A stretch of 21,350 nucleotides of DNA from Candidatus Kuenenia stuttgartensis (GTDB lineage: Bacteria > Planctomycetota > Planctomycetia > Pirellulales > UBA1268). Under the pieces are notes generated by a model that did no database searches, was not told the DNA's origin, and saw nothing but the letters and a program-made list of their open reading frames with translations. Shown one piece after another: positions 1-7,862 of the stretch (the stretch's first letter is position 1; each line of letters begins with the position of its first letter). Position numbers and translations under genes: made by a program. Where the stretch lies: positions 1 to 21,350 of the forward strand of contig CAMCPF010000010.1 in the NCBI GenBank assembly GCA_945876515.1. The letters run 5' to 3'.

Positions 1-1016
1 GCGTCGCGGACGGCGATCATGGTCTTGAGGATGGTGTTCCAGGTGTGCGGGTCTTCGAGGGTGGCGTTGGGGAACATGCAGCCGTCCCAGCAGATGTGAT
101 GGATGCCGCGGGCGGCGGCGTCCTCGAGCCAGGGGCCGGAGCACTTCACGATGTCGAGCTTGCCGGCCGGGTCGTCGGCCCGGCAGTGCTTGCCCGTTTT
201 GTCGTGGGAGCCGGCGCCGTGCACCTCGCCGTCGTTCTGGGCCACGTGGAAGTCGATCGTCCAGGGGCGGAGCTTCGCCACCATCGCCTCGTAGGCCGGC
301 CAGAACTCGGCCTCGGAATAGCCGGGCTGCACGAGGGCGTGCTCAGGGGCGTTGTAGCCCAGGAGGTAGAGGTAGGTGTGGGCGAGATCGGCCTGGAAGC
401 CGAGCGTCTCGGGCATCCCCACCTCCTCCAGGAGGTCGAGCATGTCCTTCCAGGAGTGCATGCCCGCCCAGCAGATCTCCCCCTCGGCCGCCAGCCGCTG
501 GCCGTGGTCCTTGGCGATCGTGGCCGCCTCGCGGAAGGTCTCGGCGATCTTCTTCGTGTTGGCCTGCGGGTTTTCCCGCCACTTGCCCACGCCGAACTCC
601 GCCGAGTCGATCCGGATCACGCCATACTTCCGCACGCCCCGCTTCTCGAACAGGTTCGCGATCCGGCAGGCCATCTTCACCGCGGAGAGAAACTTCTCTC
701 GGGCCGCCGCGTCACCCATCGCCGAGTCGCCCACCGTGCCCGGCCAGACCGGGGCCACGAGCGACCCGACTGCGAAGCCGTAGGAGGCGATCTTGTCGGC
801 GATCGCGTTGATCTCCGCGTCGCTGGCCTCGGGGTTGGTGTGCGGCAGGAACAGGAAGTAGTCGATGCCGTCGAACTTCTGGCCGTCCACCTCGGCGGCG
901 GCGGTCAGCTGCAGCATCCGATCGAGTGAGATCGGCGGCTCCTGGCCGGGGTCGGTGCCCTTGCCGACGAGGCCGGGCCACATGGCGTTGTGGAGCTTGG
1001 GGGCGGAGTGGCTCAT
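1..1016 (-). CDS. Sugar phosphate isomerase/epimerase (xylose-isomerase-like TIM barrel), partial at left edge
   Basis: The leftward reading frame opens at ATG (1016) and runs off the window with 338 codons and no stop, so the C-terminus is missing. The product resembles the AP-endonuclease-2/xylose-isomerase TIM-barrel superfamily. Metal and acid/base-type residues sit at the expected strand ends: E178/E180 in AAEGE, D210 and H213 in QADLAHTY, and H257 in TIDFHVAQND. There is no signal peptide, so it should be cytoplasmic and interconvert sugars or sugar-like polyols. The ATG overlaps the stop of the upstream cupin gene by 4 bases (ATGA), so the two are co-translated. The pairing with a phosphomannose-isomerase-like cupin supports a sugar isomerisation role. 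The exact substrate cannot be told from sequence. Family call is strong, reaction unknown. Confidence 0.85.
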   Translation of the reverse strand, partial: MSHSAPKLHNAMWPGLVGKGTDPGQEPPISLDRMLQLTAAAEVDGQKFDGIDYFLFLPHTNPEASDAEINAIADKIASYGFAVGSLVAPVWPGTVGDSAMGDAAAREKFLSAVKMACRIANLFEKRGVRKYGVIRIDSAEFGVGKWRENPQANTKKIAETFREAATIAKDHGQRLAAEGEICWAGMHSWKDMLDLLEEVGMPETLGFQADLAHTYLYLLGYNAPEHALVQPGYSEAEFWPAYEAMVAKLRPWTIDFHVAQNDGEVHGAGSHDKTGKHCRADDPAGKLDIVKCSGPWLEDAAARGIHHICWDGCMFPNATLEDPHTWNTILKTMIAVRD

Positions 1017-2278
1017 GACTTCCTTCCGTGAAGGGGCAGATCGTCGTGGACGTCGGGGCCGAAGTAGCGGAGGGCCACGAGCGGGCCGGGTCCGGTGTTT
1101 TCCACCACGTAGCCGGCCGCGGCGGCGTCGGCCGAGATGAAGAGCTCGTCGGCCGTCATCTGGCCGAACCGGATTAAGGTCGGCGTGGCCACCTCGTGGA
1201 CGCCCACCCGGCCTTCACCCTGGACCGTGATCCAGCCGCTGGCGCCGGCGTCTTTGACCGTGACCTTCGCGCCCGGCTCGAGCGTGAGCTCCTTGGCGCT
1301 GAACAGCTGCCGGTCGTCCACGCGGCCGTAGACGATCCACTTGTCGGTGGCGCCGCTCCCGCTCCGCTTCTCGTCCACGATCGGCAGGAGGAAGTTCGAC
1401 TCCTTGAAGTGGGTGTCGACGTTCTTCTCCCAGTCGAGCTGGCCGATGATGAAGTCGAGATCCTGGTGCTTCTCCCGCGGCATGTCCTTGACGAGCAGAC
1501 TCCAGGGAACCGCGCGGCCCTCGACGAGCGACTGGAACATCGAAAACACATCGCTTCCCCACTGCGGCTCGTAGGTGAGCAGCGAGCCGGGGGCATGCAG
1601 CACGCCCGGCGGAATCAGCCAGCCGGTGCCCCGCTCCAGCCGATACGCCTTGGCCAGGTCGAGGATCCCATTGTCACCGCGGTTCCAGTTCTCGAGGCAG
1701 CGGCGGACGTCGGCCTTCGTGGTGCCGGGCTCGAGGCCCATGAAGGTGTAGGGGAAGTGGTTGTCGCAGTTGTTGTACTGCGGCGGGAAGTAGTAGCTCT
1801 CGGGCTTGCCCTCCTGGCCGACGAGCTTGGCGTCGTCGAACGACTGGTGCATGTGGTGCGGGATCGGCCCCATGTTGTCGAAGAACTTCGAGTACACGGG
1901 CCACTTCTTGTAGGAATCCCAGATCGCCTTGCCGACGAGCCGCCCCTTGCCCTCGGCGACGGCGTCTCGGAGCAGGAACCGCTCGCCGTCGAACACGCAC
2001 CACGAGAGCCCTTCGTCGGGCACGCGGCCCTCGTTGGCCGCCTCGGTCGTGCTCGCGAACCATCGCTCGTCGATGCCGCCGCGGTCGAGGCCGTAGGCGT
2101 AGTAGTCGTCGGGATGGAGCCGCACCCGCTTGCCGGGATGGAGGAAGCTCCGCGGCACCCAGGTGGGCGAGAGCCGGAGGATGCCCTTGCCGGCCTCGAG
2201 CGCCCGGTCAAGGGCGGAGCCGACGTTCTTGGCTTCGGGGAGCCGGGCGGAGGCACGAGAAGCGGTGGCGGTGGCCAT
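1013..2278 (-). CDS. Cupin-fold protein, phosphomannose isomerase-like
   Basis: This is a 421-residue cytoplasmic protein. The putative metal site of type I phosphomannose isomerases is visible: H142-x-H144 in PHHMHQSF, E160 in QEGKPESYY, and H228 in PPGVLHAPG. A C-terminal jelly-roll segment (about 300-410) contains glycine turns such as LEPGAKVTV and QGEGRVGV. It probably binds a divalent metal and isomerises a sugar or sugar phosphate, but the substrate is not evident. The start ATG is preceded by an AGGGG stretch with a T-run, a weak ribosome site. It is the first gene of a two-gene leftward operon, its TGA overlapping the epimerase ATG, and it diverges from the HtrA-like pair. A sugar-acid or keto-sugar isomerase of the same fold is an alternative. 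Confidence 0.8.
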   Translation of the reverse strand: MATATASRASARLPEAKNVGSALDRALEAGKGILRLSPTWVPRSFLHPGKRVRLHPDDYYAYGLDRGGIDERWFASTTEAANEGRVPDEGLSWCVFDGERFLLRDAVAEGKGRLVGKAIWDSYKKWPVYSKFFDNMGPIPHHMHQSFDDAKLVGQEGKPESYYFPPQYNNCDNHFPYTFMGLEPGTTKADVRRCLENWNRGDNGILDLAKAYRLERGTGWLIPPGVLHAPGSLLTYEPQWGSDVFSMFQSLVEGRAVPWSLLVKDMPREKHQDLDFIIGQLDWEKNVDTHFKESNFLLPIVDEKRSGSGATDKWIVYGRVDDRQLFSAKELTLEPGAKVTVKDAGASGWITVQGEGRVGVHEVATPTLIRFGQMTADELFISADAAAAGYVVENTGPGPLVALRYFGPDVHDDLPLHGRKS

Positions 2279-2383
2279 GGAAAAAACCCCTGCGCATGCG
2301 AAGGCTTCAGGACAAGAGACGATGTTGTACGGGGCTGCCGAAAGGCCCGCAAGGAGCCGCTATGGGGCGGCGGCGAGCGCGAC

Positions 2384-2389
2384 TAGAAT
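2384..2389 (+). promoter_or_regulatory. Candidate -10 box (TAGAAT) of the HtrA pair
   Basis: TAGAAT matches the sigma-70 -10 consensus at four of six positions and lies in the divergent region before the HtrA-like genes. No clear -35 is present at the right distance. Transcription would start near 2396, giving a leader of about 44 bases to ATG 2440, or a leaderless message if ATG 2395 were used. Confidence 0.3.
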
Positions 2390-2439
2390 CGATCATGCGA
2401 CGGCGCGAAGTCGGGCAGGGTCTTCGGAGCGCGGCCACG

Positions 2440-4494
2440 ATGCAACGAGCGATGGGAGTGACAGGGTTTGCGGCCGGCTTGCTTGTGGCGGCGTGGGTGG
2501 CTGCCGTGACCGCGGCCGATCCCGCGCCCCCCGCCACGCGGGCCGTGGCCGACCACGTGCTGGCCGCCACGGTGGGCATCTCCTCCACCACGGCCGATGG
2601 CGCGTCGTTCACGGGCACTGGCAGCGTGGTCACGCCGACGGGTCACATCCTGACCTCCACGAGCGTCGTGCCGGCCGCCGCGAAGGAGATCAAGGTGATG
2701 TTCCCAGGCTTCGTGCCCCGCGAGGCCAGGCTCGTCGCGGTCGATCCCGCCCTGGCCGCGAGCCTCCTGAAGGTGGACGGCGAGAACCTCGCCAGCCTGC
2801 CGCTCGCGCGGGAGAGCCCGGGCCTCGGCGCGATCTGCTATACGGCCAGCGACGTGGATCGTGTGCTCCTGACCAACGGCCGAGCCTCGTTCAGCCGGGG
2901 CCTCGTCAGCGGCCTGTACGACGTCGAGAAGCAGGGCGAGTCGCCCTACACGGGCCCGGCGATCGAGACCACCGCCGCGGTCAATCCCGGCTCCGACGGA
3001 GGACCGCTCGTCGATTCGAGCGGCCGGCTATGCGGCGTGATCAGCCTCGGGGTCTCACCGCAGCGGTGGCAGGGTGTGGCCGTGCCGACCTCGGTGCTCC
3101 TCGAGAAGTTCGGCCCGCTCACGTCCGCCGATATTCCGCTGGCCTTCGAGGCCCCCGCCGACCTGGCGGCCGATCCGGTCACGACTCGCGTGGCGGAGAA
3201 GGCCCTGGATCTCAAGCGGGCCGCGGCTGCGATCGCCCCCGCGCTCGTCGGGATCGAGGTCGCGCGGCGGTTTCCGCCAGAGTCACTGCCCCGGATCTCG
3301 TGGGACGAACACCGCTCCGCGATCAAGGGTTGGGAGAAGCTGCCGAAGCCCGAGCAGGTGAAGCGGTTTGCCGCCTTTGCCAACGTGGCCCGGGCGTTCG
3401 AGGTCAACCAGCTGCTGCGGCGGCCGCCCGGGCCGGTGACGGGGCTCGTGGTGTCGGCCGACGGGCTCGTGCTCACGAGCCTGTTCAACCTCGGCGACGA
3501 CGTCGCCTTCGTCGCCAAGAGCACGGGTAAGCCGCGGTCGTTCGCCGCGAACGACTCCATCGAGAAGCTGATGGCCGACCCCGCCGGGGGCGTCGACCGC
3601 CAGCCGAACGCGGTCGCCCGTGTGACGGTGATCCTGCCGAATGGCGACCGCCGGGAGGCCAAGGTCGTCGCCCGTCACGAGCCGCTGGGCGTAACGTTGC
3701 TCAAGATCGAGGCCGAAGAGCTCACCGCCTTCGACCTCGCCGCCGCCAGTTCGCCCCTGCTCGGCGACGCGGTGGCCGTCGTGGGTCGCGCCCCGAGCAG
3801 CGGGTCGGGCCACACCTTCAACACGGGAATCGTGAGCGCGCCCTCCCGCAACCGCGGCTACCAGTTTCAGACCGACGCGCTCTTGAACTACGGCAACTCC
3901 GGCGGCCCGGTGGTGGACGCGGCCGGAAACTTTCTCGGGATCGCCACCGCGCCGATCGAACCCGACACGCTGCTGGGCCGGCTCGTGCCGCCGCCGCAGT
4001 TGATGCGTTGGACGCGGGCCCCCAACTCGGGCGTGGGGATGGTGGCCCGGGCCGACCGGATCGCGGCGGCGCTCGAGGCGCTGAAGGGGGGGCGGTCGTT
4101 CGACCGGATCCCCGGGCCGTTCCTGGGCGTGCAGCCCGACATGGAGCGGGCCTTCGGCGAGGATGTGGTGATCGGCGGCGTGGCGGGGGGCTCGCCGGCC
4201 GACCGGGCCGGCCTCAAGAAGGGAGACCGGCTGCTGGAGTTCGACGGGGTGGAGCTGAGCACCTGGCGGGACCTCACCGACCGCGTGGCGGCGAGCGCCG
4301 CCGGCGATGCGGTGACGCTGCTCGTGCAGCGGCCCAGCCGAGGGCCCAGGCTGGTGATCGCCGGCCGCGACGTGGAGACGCTCGAGGATCTGCAGCGGCT
4401 CAAAAAATCGCTCCAGCCGGGCGAGACCTTCGAGGGTGTGCTCTCGACCGAAGACACGCGGGAGATCGAAGTGGTGCTGGAGGAGAACCGATGA
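2440..4494 (+). CDS. HtrA-like protein with two degenerate trypsin-like domains and a C-terminal PDZ domain
   Basis: From ATG 2440 the protein has 684 residues and starts with a signal peptide (hydrophobic stretch ending VTAA near residue 26), so it is exported. Domain 1 (about 37-220) has trypsin-like topology, but HtrA's LTNAHV reads LTSTSV, the Asp position is Ala, and GNSGGP reads GSDGGP (184-189): no triad residue remains. Domain 2 (about 330-540) keeps GNSGGP (Ser487), yet LTNAHV reads LTSLFN and the Asp position is Gly. A PDZ domain (about 560-630, with GSPADRAGLKKGDRLL) follows. Proteolysis is therefore unlikely; peptide binding, scaffolding or regulation of the adjacent active protease is plausible. 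Its stop overlaps the next start. The start is uncertain: in-frame ATGs at 2395 and 2452 are alternatives; 2440 has GGAG 10 bases upstream. Confidence 0.82.
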   Translation: MQRAMGVTGFAAGLLVAAWVAAVTAADPAPPATRAVADHVLAATVGISSTTADGASFTGTGSVVTPTGHILTSTSVVPAAAKEIKVMFPGFVPREARLVAVDPALAASLLKVDGENLASLPLARESPGLGAICYTASDVDRVLLTNGRASFSRGLVSGLYDVEKQGESPYTGPAIETTAAVNPGSDGGPLVDSSGRLCGVISLGVSPQRWQGVAVPTSVLLEKFGPLTSADIPLAFEAPADLAADPVTTRVAEKALDLKRAAAAIAPALVGIEVARRFPPESLPRISWDEHRSAIKGWEKLPKPEQVKRFAAFANVARAFEVNQLLRRPPGPVTGLVVSADGLVLTSLFNLGDDVAFVAKSTGKPRSFAANDSIEKLMADPAGGVDRQPNAVARVTVILPNGDRREAKVVARHEPLGVTLLKIEAEELTAFDLAAASSPLLGDAVAVVGRAPSSGSGHTFNTGIVSAPSRNRGYQFQTDALLNYGNSGGPVVDAAGNFLGIATAPIEPDTLLGRLVPPPQLMRWTRAPNSGVGMVARADRIAAALEALKGGRSFDRIPGPFLGVQPDMERAFGEDVVIGGVAGGSPADRAGLKKGDRLLEFDGVELSTWRDLTDRVAASAAGDAVTLLVQRPSRGPRLVIAGRDVETLEDLQRLKKSLQPGETFEGVLSTEDTREIEVVLEENR
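4479..4485 (+). promoter_or_regulatory. Shine-Dalgarno site GGAGGAG for the HtrA protease
   Basis: GGAGGAG lies 5 bases before ATG 4491, inside the last codons of the upstream pseudo-protease gene. It fixes the start and supports translational coupling. Confidence 0.75.
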
Positions 4495-5774
4495 CGGCCT
4501 GGTTGCGGTGGCGAGGAGCCGTGCGCCGAGGCTGGCCGATCGTGCTCGCGCTCGGCCTCGTGTGGTCGGCGGGCGCGGCAGTTGCGGGTGTGGCAGCGGC
4601 CGTGGCCGAGCCGGTCGATCTGACCGAGCTCTGCGTCCGTGTCCGGCCGGCGTTCGTGTTCATCGGCGGCGGCAGCGGGGTGATCGTCCGGCCCGACGGG
4701 CTGATGCTCACCAACGACCACGTGATCGGCCGCAAGCGGTCGTTCACCGTCCGGATTGGCGACGGCCGTTCGTTCAAGGCGAAGGTGCTCGGCACCGATC
4801 CGGTCGGCGACCTGGCGGCGCTCAAGCTCGAGGTGCCCGAGGGCCAGACGGTGCCGCACCTCGCGCTCGGCGACTCGGACGCGCTGCGGGTGGGCGACGA
4901 GGCGCTCGCCATCGGCAATCCGTTCGCGCTCGGCGTGCTCGACCAGGCCCCGACCTTCACGGTGGGCATCATCTCGGCGCTCAACCACACCCAAGGCACC
5001 TACGCCGAGTGCATCGTGACCGACGCCGAGGTGAATCCCGGCAACTCGGGCGGGCCACTCGTGAACATGGCCGGCGAGGTGGTGGGGATCAACGGTCAGA
5101 TCAGCACCCGGTTCGGCCTGCGGAGCAACACCGGCCTCGGGTTCGCGATCAGTTCCCGACAGATCGCGATCTGGCTGCCGCGGCTGGAGGCGGCCGGCGG
5201 TGGCGAAGTCAAGCACGCCCGGATCGCCGGGCTCGAGTTCGCCAAAGGGCCGCGGGAGTCGGCGGCGAGCCTGGTCGTGAAGGACGTGGCCGACGGGTCA
5301 CCGGCAGCGGCGGCGGGCTTCGCGGCCGGCGACGCGATCGTGCGCCTCGACGGGTCGCTGGTGGCCAATGCCCTGCGGCTCAAGGGCCTGCTCGGCATCT
5401 ACCCCGACGGGCACACCGTTCCGGTGACGGTCAAGCGGGGCGAGGCGGAGACGGTGCTCGAGGTGACGCTCACGGCCCCGGAGCGGGCCAAGCTCGGCCT
5501 GGCGCTCGTGCGAGCCCGGGGCGACGCTCTTGCGCCGAAGGTCGAGCAGGTCGAGGAGGGCTCGGCGGCCGCGGCGGCAGGCTTCGTGGCGGGCGACGAG
5601 CTCGTGGAGTGGGCGGGCCAGCGGCTCGACTTCTCGAGCCGCGACGAGCGGCGGGCCTTCGACCGGATGATCCGCACCACGCTGAACGTGGGTGACATCG
5701 TGCCCGTGAAGGTCAAGCGGGCCGACGCCGCCGGAGGCTCGGCCGAGGTCGAACTCAAGCTCGTGGCCCGGTGA
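4491..5774 (+). CDS. HtrA/DegP-type serine protease with two PDZ domains
   Basis: This 427-residue exported protease starts with an Arg-rich N-region and hydrophobic segment (about 15-40), a signal peptide or membrane anchor. The catalytic triad is complete: H77 in LTNDHVIG, D107 in GTDPVGDLAALK, and S186 in NPGNSGGPL. Two PDZ domains follow (about 225-310 and 325-420), each with a xGSxAAAAGFxAGD loop. It should cleave misfolded or damaged proteins in the periplasm-like compartment. The ATG overlaps the stop of the upstream pseudo-protease gene and has a strong ribosome site (GGAGGAG, 5-base spacer) inside that gene's end, so the two are co-expressed. Length and architecture fit DegP/DegQ, though a specific orthologue cannot be assigned. 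Confidence 0.92.
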   Translation: MTAWLRWRGAVRRGWPIVLALGLVWSAGAAVAGVAAAVAEPVDLTELCVRVRPAFVFIGGGSGVIVRPDGLMLTNDHVIGRKRSFTVRIGDGRSFKAKVLGTDPVGDLAALKLEVPEGQTVPHLALGDSDALRVGDEALAIGNPFALGVLDQAPTFTVGIISALNHTQGTYAECIVTDAEVNPGNSGGPLVNMAGEVVGINGQISTRFGLRSNTGLGFAISSRQIAIWLPRLEAAGGGEVKHARIAGLEFAKGPRESAASLVVKDVADGSPAAAAGFAAGDAIVRLDGSLVANALRLKGLLGIYPDGHTVPVTVKRGEAETVLEVTLTAPERAKLGLALVRARGDALAPKVEQVEEGSAAAAAGFVAGDELVEWAGQRLDFSSRDERRAFDRMIRTTLNVGDIVPVKVKRADAAGGSAEVELKLVAR

Positions 5775-5775
5775 G

Positions 5776-5789
5776 CCCGCTGCAGCGGG
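5776..5789 (+). terminator. Palindrome directly after the HtrA protease stop
   Basis: CCCGCTGCAGCGGG is a perfect 14-base palindrome (5-bp stem, TGCA loop) starting two bases after the TGA. No T-run follows, so terminator function is only a suggestion; it could instead be an RNA 3'-end stabiliser. Confidence 0.3.
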
Positions 5790-5816
5790 GCGGGCCGATT
5801 CGTCGGGTTCCTTCGC

Positions 5817-5822
5817 TACACT
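5817..5822 (+). promoter_or_regulatory. Candidate -10 box (TACACT) of the small-protein/nucleotidyltransferase pair
   Basis: TACACT stands 22 bases before ATG 5845 in the short gap after the HtrA gene. A -35 box is not recognisable. The spacing would give a short leader that carries the AGGTG ribosome site at 5836-5840. Confidence 0.3.
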
Positions 5823-5844
5823 GCTGCCGACACCCAGGTGACAG

Positions 5845-6108
5845 ATGGCCCTCGCCGGAATTCCCCGCGACACCTCGACCTCCGCCGCCGCGGTCCAGCG
5901 GGCGCGGATCCGTGAGCTGGCGCCGCTCGAGCGGCTGCGGAAGGGCTGTGCGCTTTCGAACCGGGGCCGGCGGATGGCCCTGGAGGCGATCCGCCGCCGG
6001 CACCCGGATGCCGACGCCACCGAAGTGCGACTCCGCTATTTGGAACTTGCCTACGGCCGGGCGCTGGCCGCGGAGGTGCGGCGCTGGCTCGGGGACCGCG
6101 GCCCGTGA
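5845..6108 (+). CDS. Small helical protein paired with a nucleotidyltransferase (antitoxin-like)
   Basis: This 87-residue, Arg- and Ala-rich protein has no signal peptide or membrane segment. The core (about 24-80) has the pattern RELAPLERLRKGCALSN, then ALEAIRRRHPDADATEV, then LRYLELAYG. I recall small proteins of this pattern lying directly upstream of minimal nucleotidyltransferases in other bacteria. The ATG has an AGGTG ribosome site 4 bases upstream. Its TGA overlaps the GTG of the next gene (GTGA), so the two products are made together and probably interact. It could be the antitoxin or a partner subunit of the nucleotidyltransferase; no catalytic residues are apparent. Coding status is well supported by the coupling, the function is inferred. 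Confidence 0.72.
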   Translation: MALAGIPRDTSTSAAAVQRARIRELAPLERLRKGCALSNRGRRMALEAIRRRHPDADATEVRLRYLELAYGRALAAEVRRWLGDRGP

Positions 6109-6692
6109 GCGATGTCGACGACCTCGTCGCCGCCCTGGAGCCGGTGGCGACCGCGCTCGGTCGGCTGGGTGTCGGCTTCTACGTGGGCGGCAGCGTCGCC
6201 AGCACGTACCACGGGGCGATCCGCTCGACGATGGACGTGGACCTCGTCTGCGAACTGCGGCCCGAGCAGGTCGCGGCCTTCGTGGCGGCCTTCGGCCCCG
6301 AGTGCTACGTCAGCGAGCCCGCGGTGCGGGACGCCGTGGAGCGGCGCAGCTGCTTCAACGTGATCCACCTGCCGACGGCCTTCAAGGTGGACGTGTTCGT
6401 CAGCCGGGGCCGGCCCTTCGACGTGGCCGCGATGAGCCGGGCCGCCCCGCAGCCTCTCGGCGGCGACCGGCCGCTCGCGGTGCCGATCGCGACGGCCGAA
6501 GACTCGATCATCGCCAAGCTTGAATGGTATCGGCTCGGCGACGAGGCGTCGGAACGGCAATGGGACGACGTATCGCGGCTGGTGGCGCTGCTGGGAGACT
6601 CGCTCGATGTCGCGCACATGCGGCGGATGGCCGGGTCGCTCGGCGTCGGGGACCTGCTCGAGCGGCTGCTGAGCGATCCGCCGTTGGCGTGA
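6105..6692 (+). CDS. Minimal nucleotidyltransferase-fold protein (AbiEii/MNT-like)
   Basis: The 195-residue cytoplasmic protein shows the nucleotidyltransferase signature: GGS at 28-30, then D44-x-D46 in STMDVDLV, and a third carboxylate D96 in FKVDVFV. These would bind two metal ions and a nucleotide triphosphate, so the active site looks intact. The C-terminal part (about 120-193, with AEDSIIAKLEWYRLG and SERQWDDV) resembles the helical half seen in AbiEii-like and related genomic nucleotidyltransferases. Translation starts at GTG 6105, overlapping the stop of the 87-residue gene. The arrangement resembles type II or type IV toxin-antitoxin modules in which the transferase modifies tRNA or a partner protein, but the target is unknown. 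It converges on the DUF1559 gene 20 bases downstream. Confidence 0.82.
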   Translation: MSDVDDLVAALEPVATALGRLGVGFYVGGSVASTYHGAIRSTMDVDLVCELRPEQVAAFVAAFGPECYVSEPAVRDAVERRSCFNVIHLPTAFKVDVFVSRGRPFDVAAMSRAAPQPLGGDRPLAVPIATAEDSIIAKLEWYRLGDEASERQWDDVSRLVALLGDSLDVAHMRRMAGSLGVGDLLERLLSDPPLA

Positions 6693-6701
6693 CTGACGCC
6701 A
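6685..6701. terminator. Hairpin between convergent genes
   Basis: TGGCGT-GACTG-ACGCCA is a perfect 6-bp stem with a 5-base loop spanning the nucleotidyltransferase stop and the 20-base gap to the DUF1559 stop. It could act in both directions. It lacks a T-run; an alternative fold pairs GCGTG with CACGC. Confidence 0.35.
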
Positions 6702-6712
6702 CGCGCGTGCGA

Positions 6713-7747
6713 TCAGAGCCCGGAGGCGTCGATCACCTCGCCGTCACGCCGGTTGGCCAGGCGGCCGTAGGTAGTCGGGTCGACGTCGTAGGAGAGCATG
6801 TGCACCGAGCCGTCGCAGCGGACGGTGACGAACTGGCCGGAGTGGGCGCTGCCGAAGGCGTTGACAATCTCGACGCCCGCGCGGTCCTGCGCCGCCGGAC
6901 CGCCCCAGTTGGCGGCGCGGATGTTCTCGGCGTTGACGCCAACATACATCGTCTCGTTGTCGCCGGCGCTCTGGCCAGTGGTATAGAAGAGGGGATTGAG
7001 GCTCTTCTCGCCGGCGAACAACGTCGTGGAGAGCCCATCGCGGACCGAGGCGGCCGTGATGGCGCTCATCACGAAGACGACGCCGGTGGGTTGACGGGCC
7101 TGGTTCAGATTGGACGCCTCGACGAAAGTCATGAGTTCCGCGTCCGAAGGAACTGCGGCCGGACCGCAGTCGGGATTGCCGCAGTTGTTCTGCCACAGGA
7201 GGCCGCCGCTCGACGCACTCGGGTAGAAGCTGCGGTCCCCGCCGTTGGCTGCATAGTCACTCTTGGCGACGCCGGGCGTGCCTGAGGCGGTGAAGTAACC
7301 CTGGGAGGTTCTCCAGTGCGGATAGTTTTGTGCCGACCGCCGGGACGGACACTGAAAACCTGCCAGCGGCGTGGCGATGAGTTTCGCGCCGGCGGCCGAG
7401 CGGGCGGAGCCGGTGAGCCCCGCCTGGAGCGAGTAGAGCGGCTCCTGCTCCAGAAACGGCAGCACCGCGAACACCCAACTGCCAGGCTGGCGGTGGTTGA
7501 AGCCGCGGTCGGGGTCGCCGATCCAGCCCCAGCCCCAACCGCCGGTGGGCAGGTGGCCGTGGGTGGACGTATGTTGCGTGGCGGCGATCCCGATCTGGCG
7601 GAGGTTGTTGCGGCACTGCACCATCCGGGCCGACTCGCGAACGCCCTGCACGGCCGGCAGCAGCAGCGCCATCAGGAGCGCGATGATTGCGATCACCACG
7701 AGCAGTTCGACGAGCGTGAACCCGGCCGCCGGCATCGGTCGTCGCAT
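6713..7747 (-). CDS. DUF1559 prepilin-like protein
   Basis: From ATG 7747 the product has 344 residues. The N-terminus is a type IV prepilin-type signal: a short basic leader, then G9|F10-T-L-V-E-L-L and a hydrophobic helix to about residue 30, so a prepilin peptidase should cut after G9. The DUF1559 body follows, with early CRNNLRQIGIA and the characteristic C-terminal pattern FGSAHSGQF, then DGSVHML, then LANRRDGEVI. The body would face the periplasm-like space or cell surface. The family is heavily expanded in planctomycetes, often as scattered single genes, and its function remains unclear; a pseudopilin or surface-structure subunit is a reasonable guess. An upstream in-frame ATG at 7807 would add a charged leader unlike a prepilin signal and was rejected. 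Confidence 0.9.
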   Translation of the reverse strand: MRRPMPAAGFTLVELLVVIAIIALLMALLLPAVQGVRESARMVQCRNNLRQIGIAATQHTSTHGHLPTGGWGWGWIGDPDRGFNHRQPGSWVFAVLPFLEQEPLYSLQAGLTGSARSAAGAKLIATPLAGFQCPSRRSAQNYPHWRTSQGYFTASGTPGVAKSDYAANGGDRSFYPSASSGGLLWQNNCGNPDCGPAAVPSDAELMTFVEASNLNQARQPTGVVFVMSAITAASVRDGLSTTLFAGEKSLNPLFYTTGQSAGDNETMYVGVNAENIRAANWGGPAAQDRAGVEIVNAFGSAHSGQFVTVRCDGSVHMLSYDVDPTTYGRLANRRDGEVIDASGL

Positions 7748-7816
7748 GGTGAGGGTTCCCCGGGCATCGCCTGGCCGCTCCGAGGGGACCCGCCGGCGTG
7801 CTCGCATTGTGCGACG

Positions 7817-7848
7817 CTCGCGTTAGCGAGGCAAGGCCATGTCGGCCT
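7817..7848 (-). terminator. Two adjacent hairpins downstream of the DUF72 gene
   Basis: AGGCC-atgtc-GGCCT (7834-7848) and CTCGC-gtta-GCGAG (7817-7830) are two perfect 5-bp hairpins in tandem just past the DUF72 stop (7863) and before the DUF1559 start. They may end DUF72 transcription. No T-run follows on the minus strand. Confidence 0.35.
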
Positions 7849-7862
7849 GTGCGGGCTGCTTT

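Noticed and set aside
45..929. Long open rightward frame (294 codons) at the left end
   Set aside because: It is antisense to the epimerase gene, whose product has recognisable TIM-barrel motifs; the antisense translation is low-complexity Val/Gly/Arg/His-rich, as expected of a GC-rich shadow.
1196..2386. 396-codon rightward frame opposite the cupin gene
   Set aside because: The antisense translation has no motifs and the leftward cupin frame shows clear conserved residues.
3888..5216. 442-codon leftward frame under the HtrA pair
   Set aside because: Triad and PDZ motifs of the rightward genes establish the coding strand.
7762..7791. Possible second copy of the intergenic element (GGGCATC followed by CGCTCCGAGG and ACCC)
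   Set aside because: It shares short words with the interior of the 10374-10504 element, but there are no matching inverted-repeat arms and the alignment needs several gaps.
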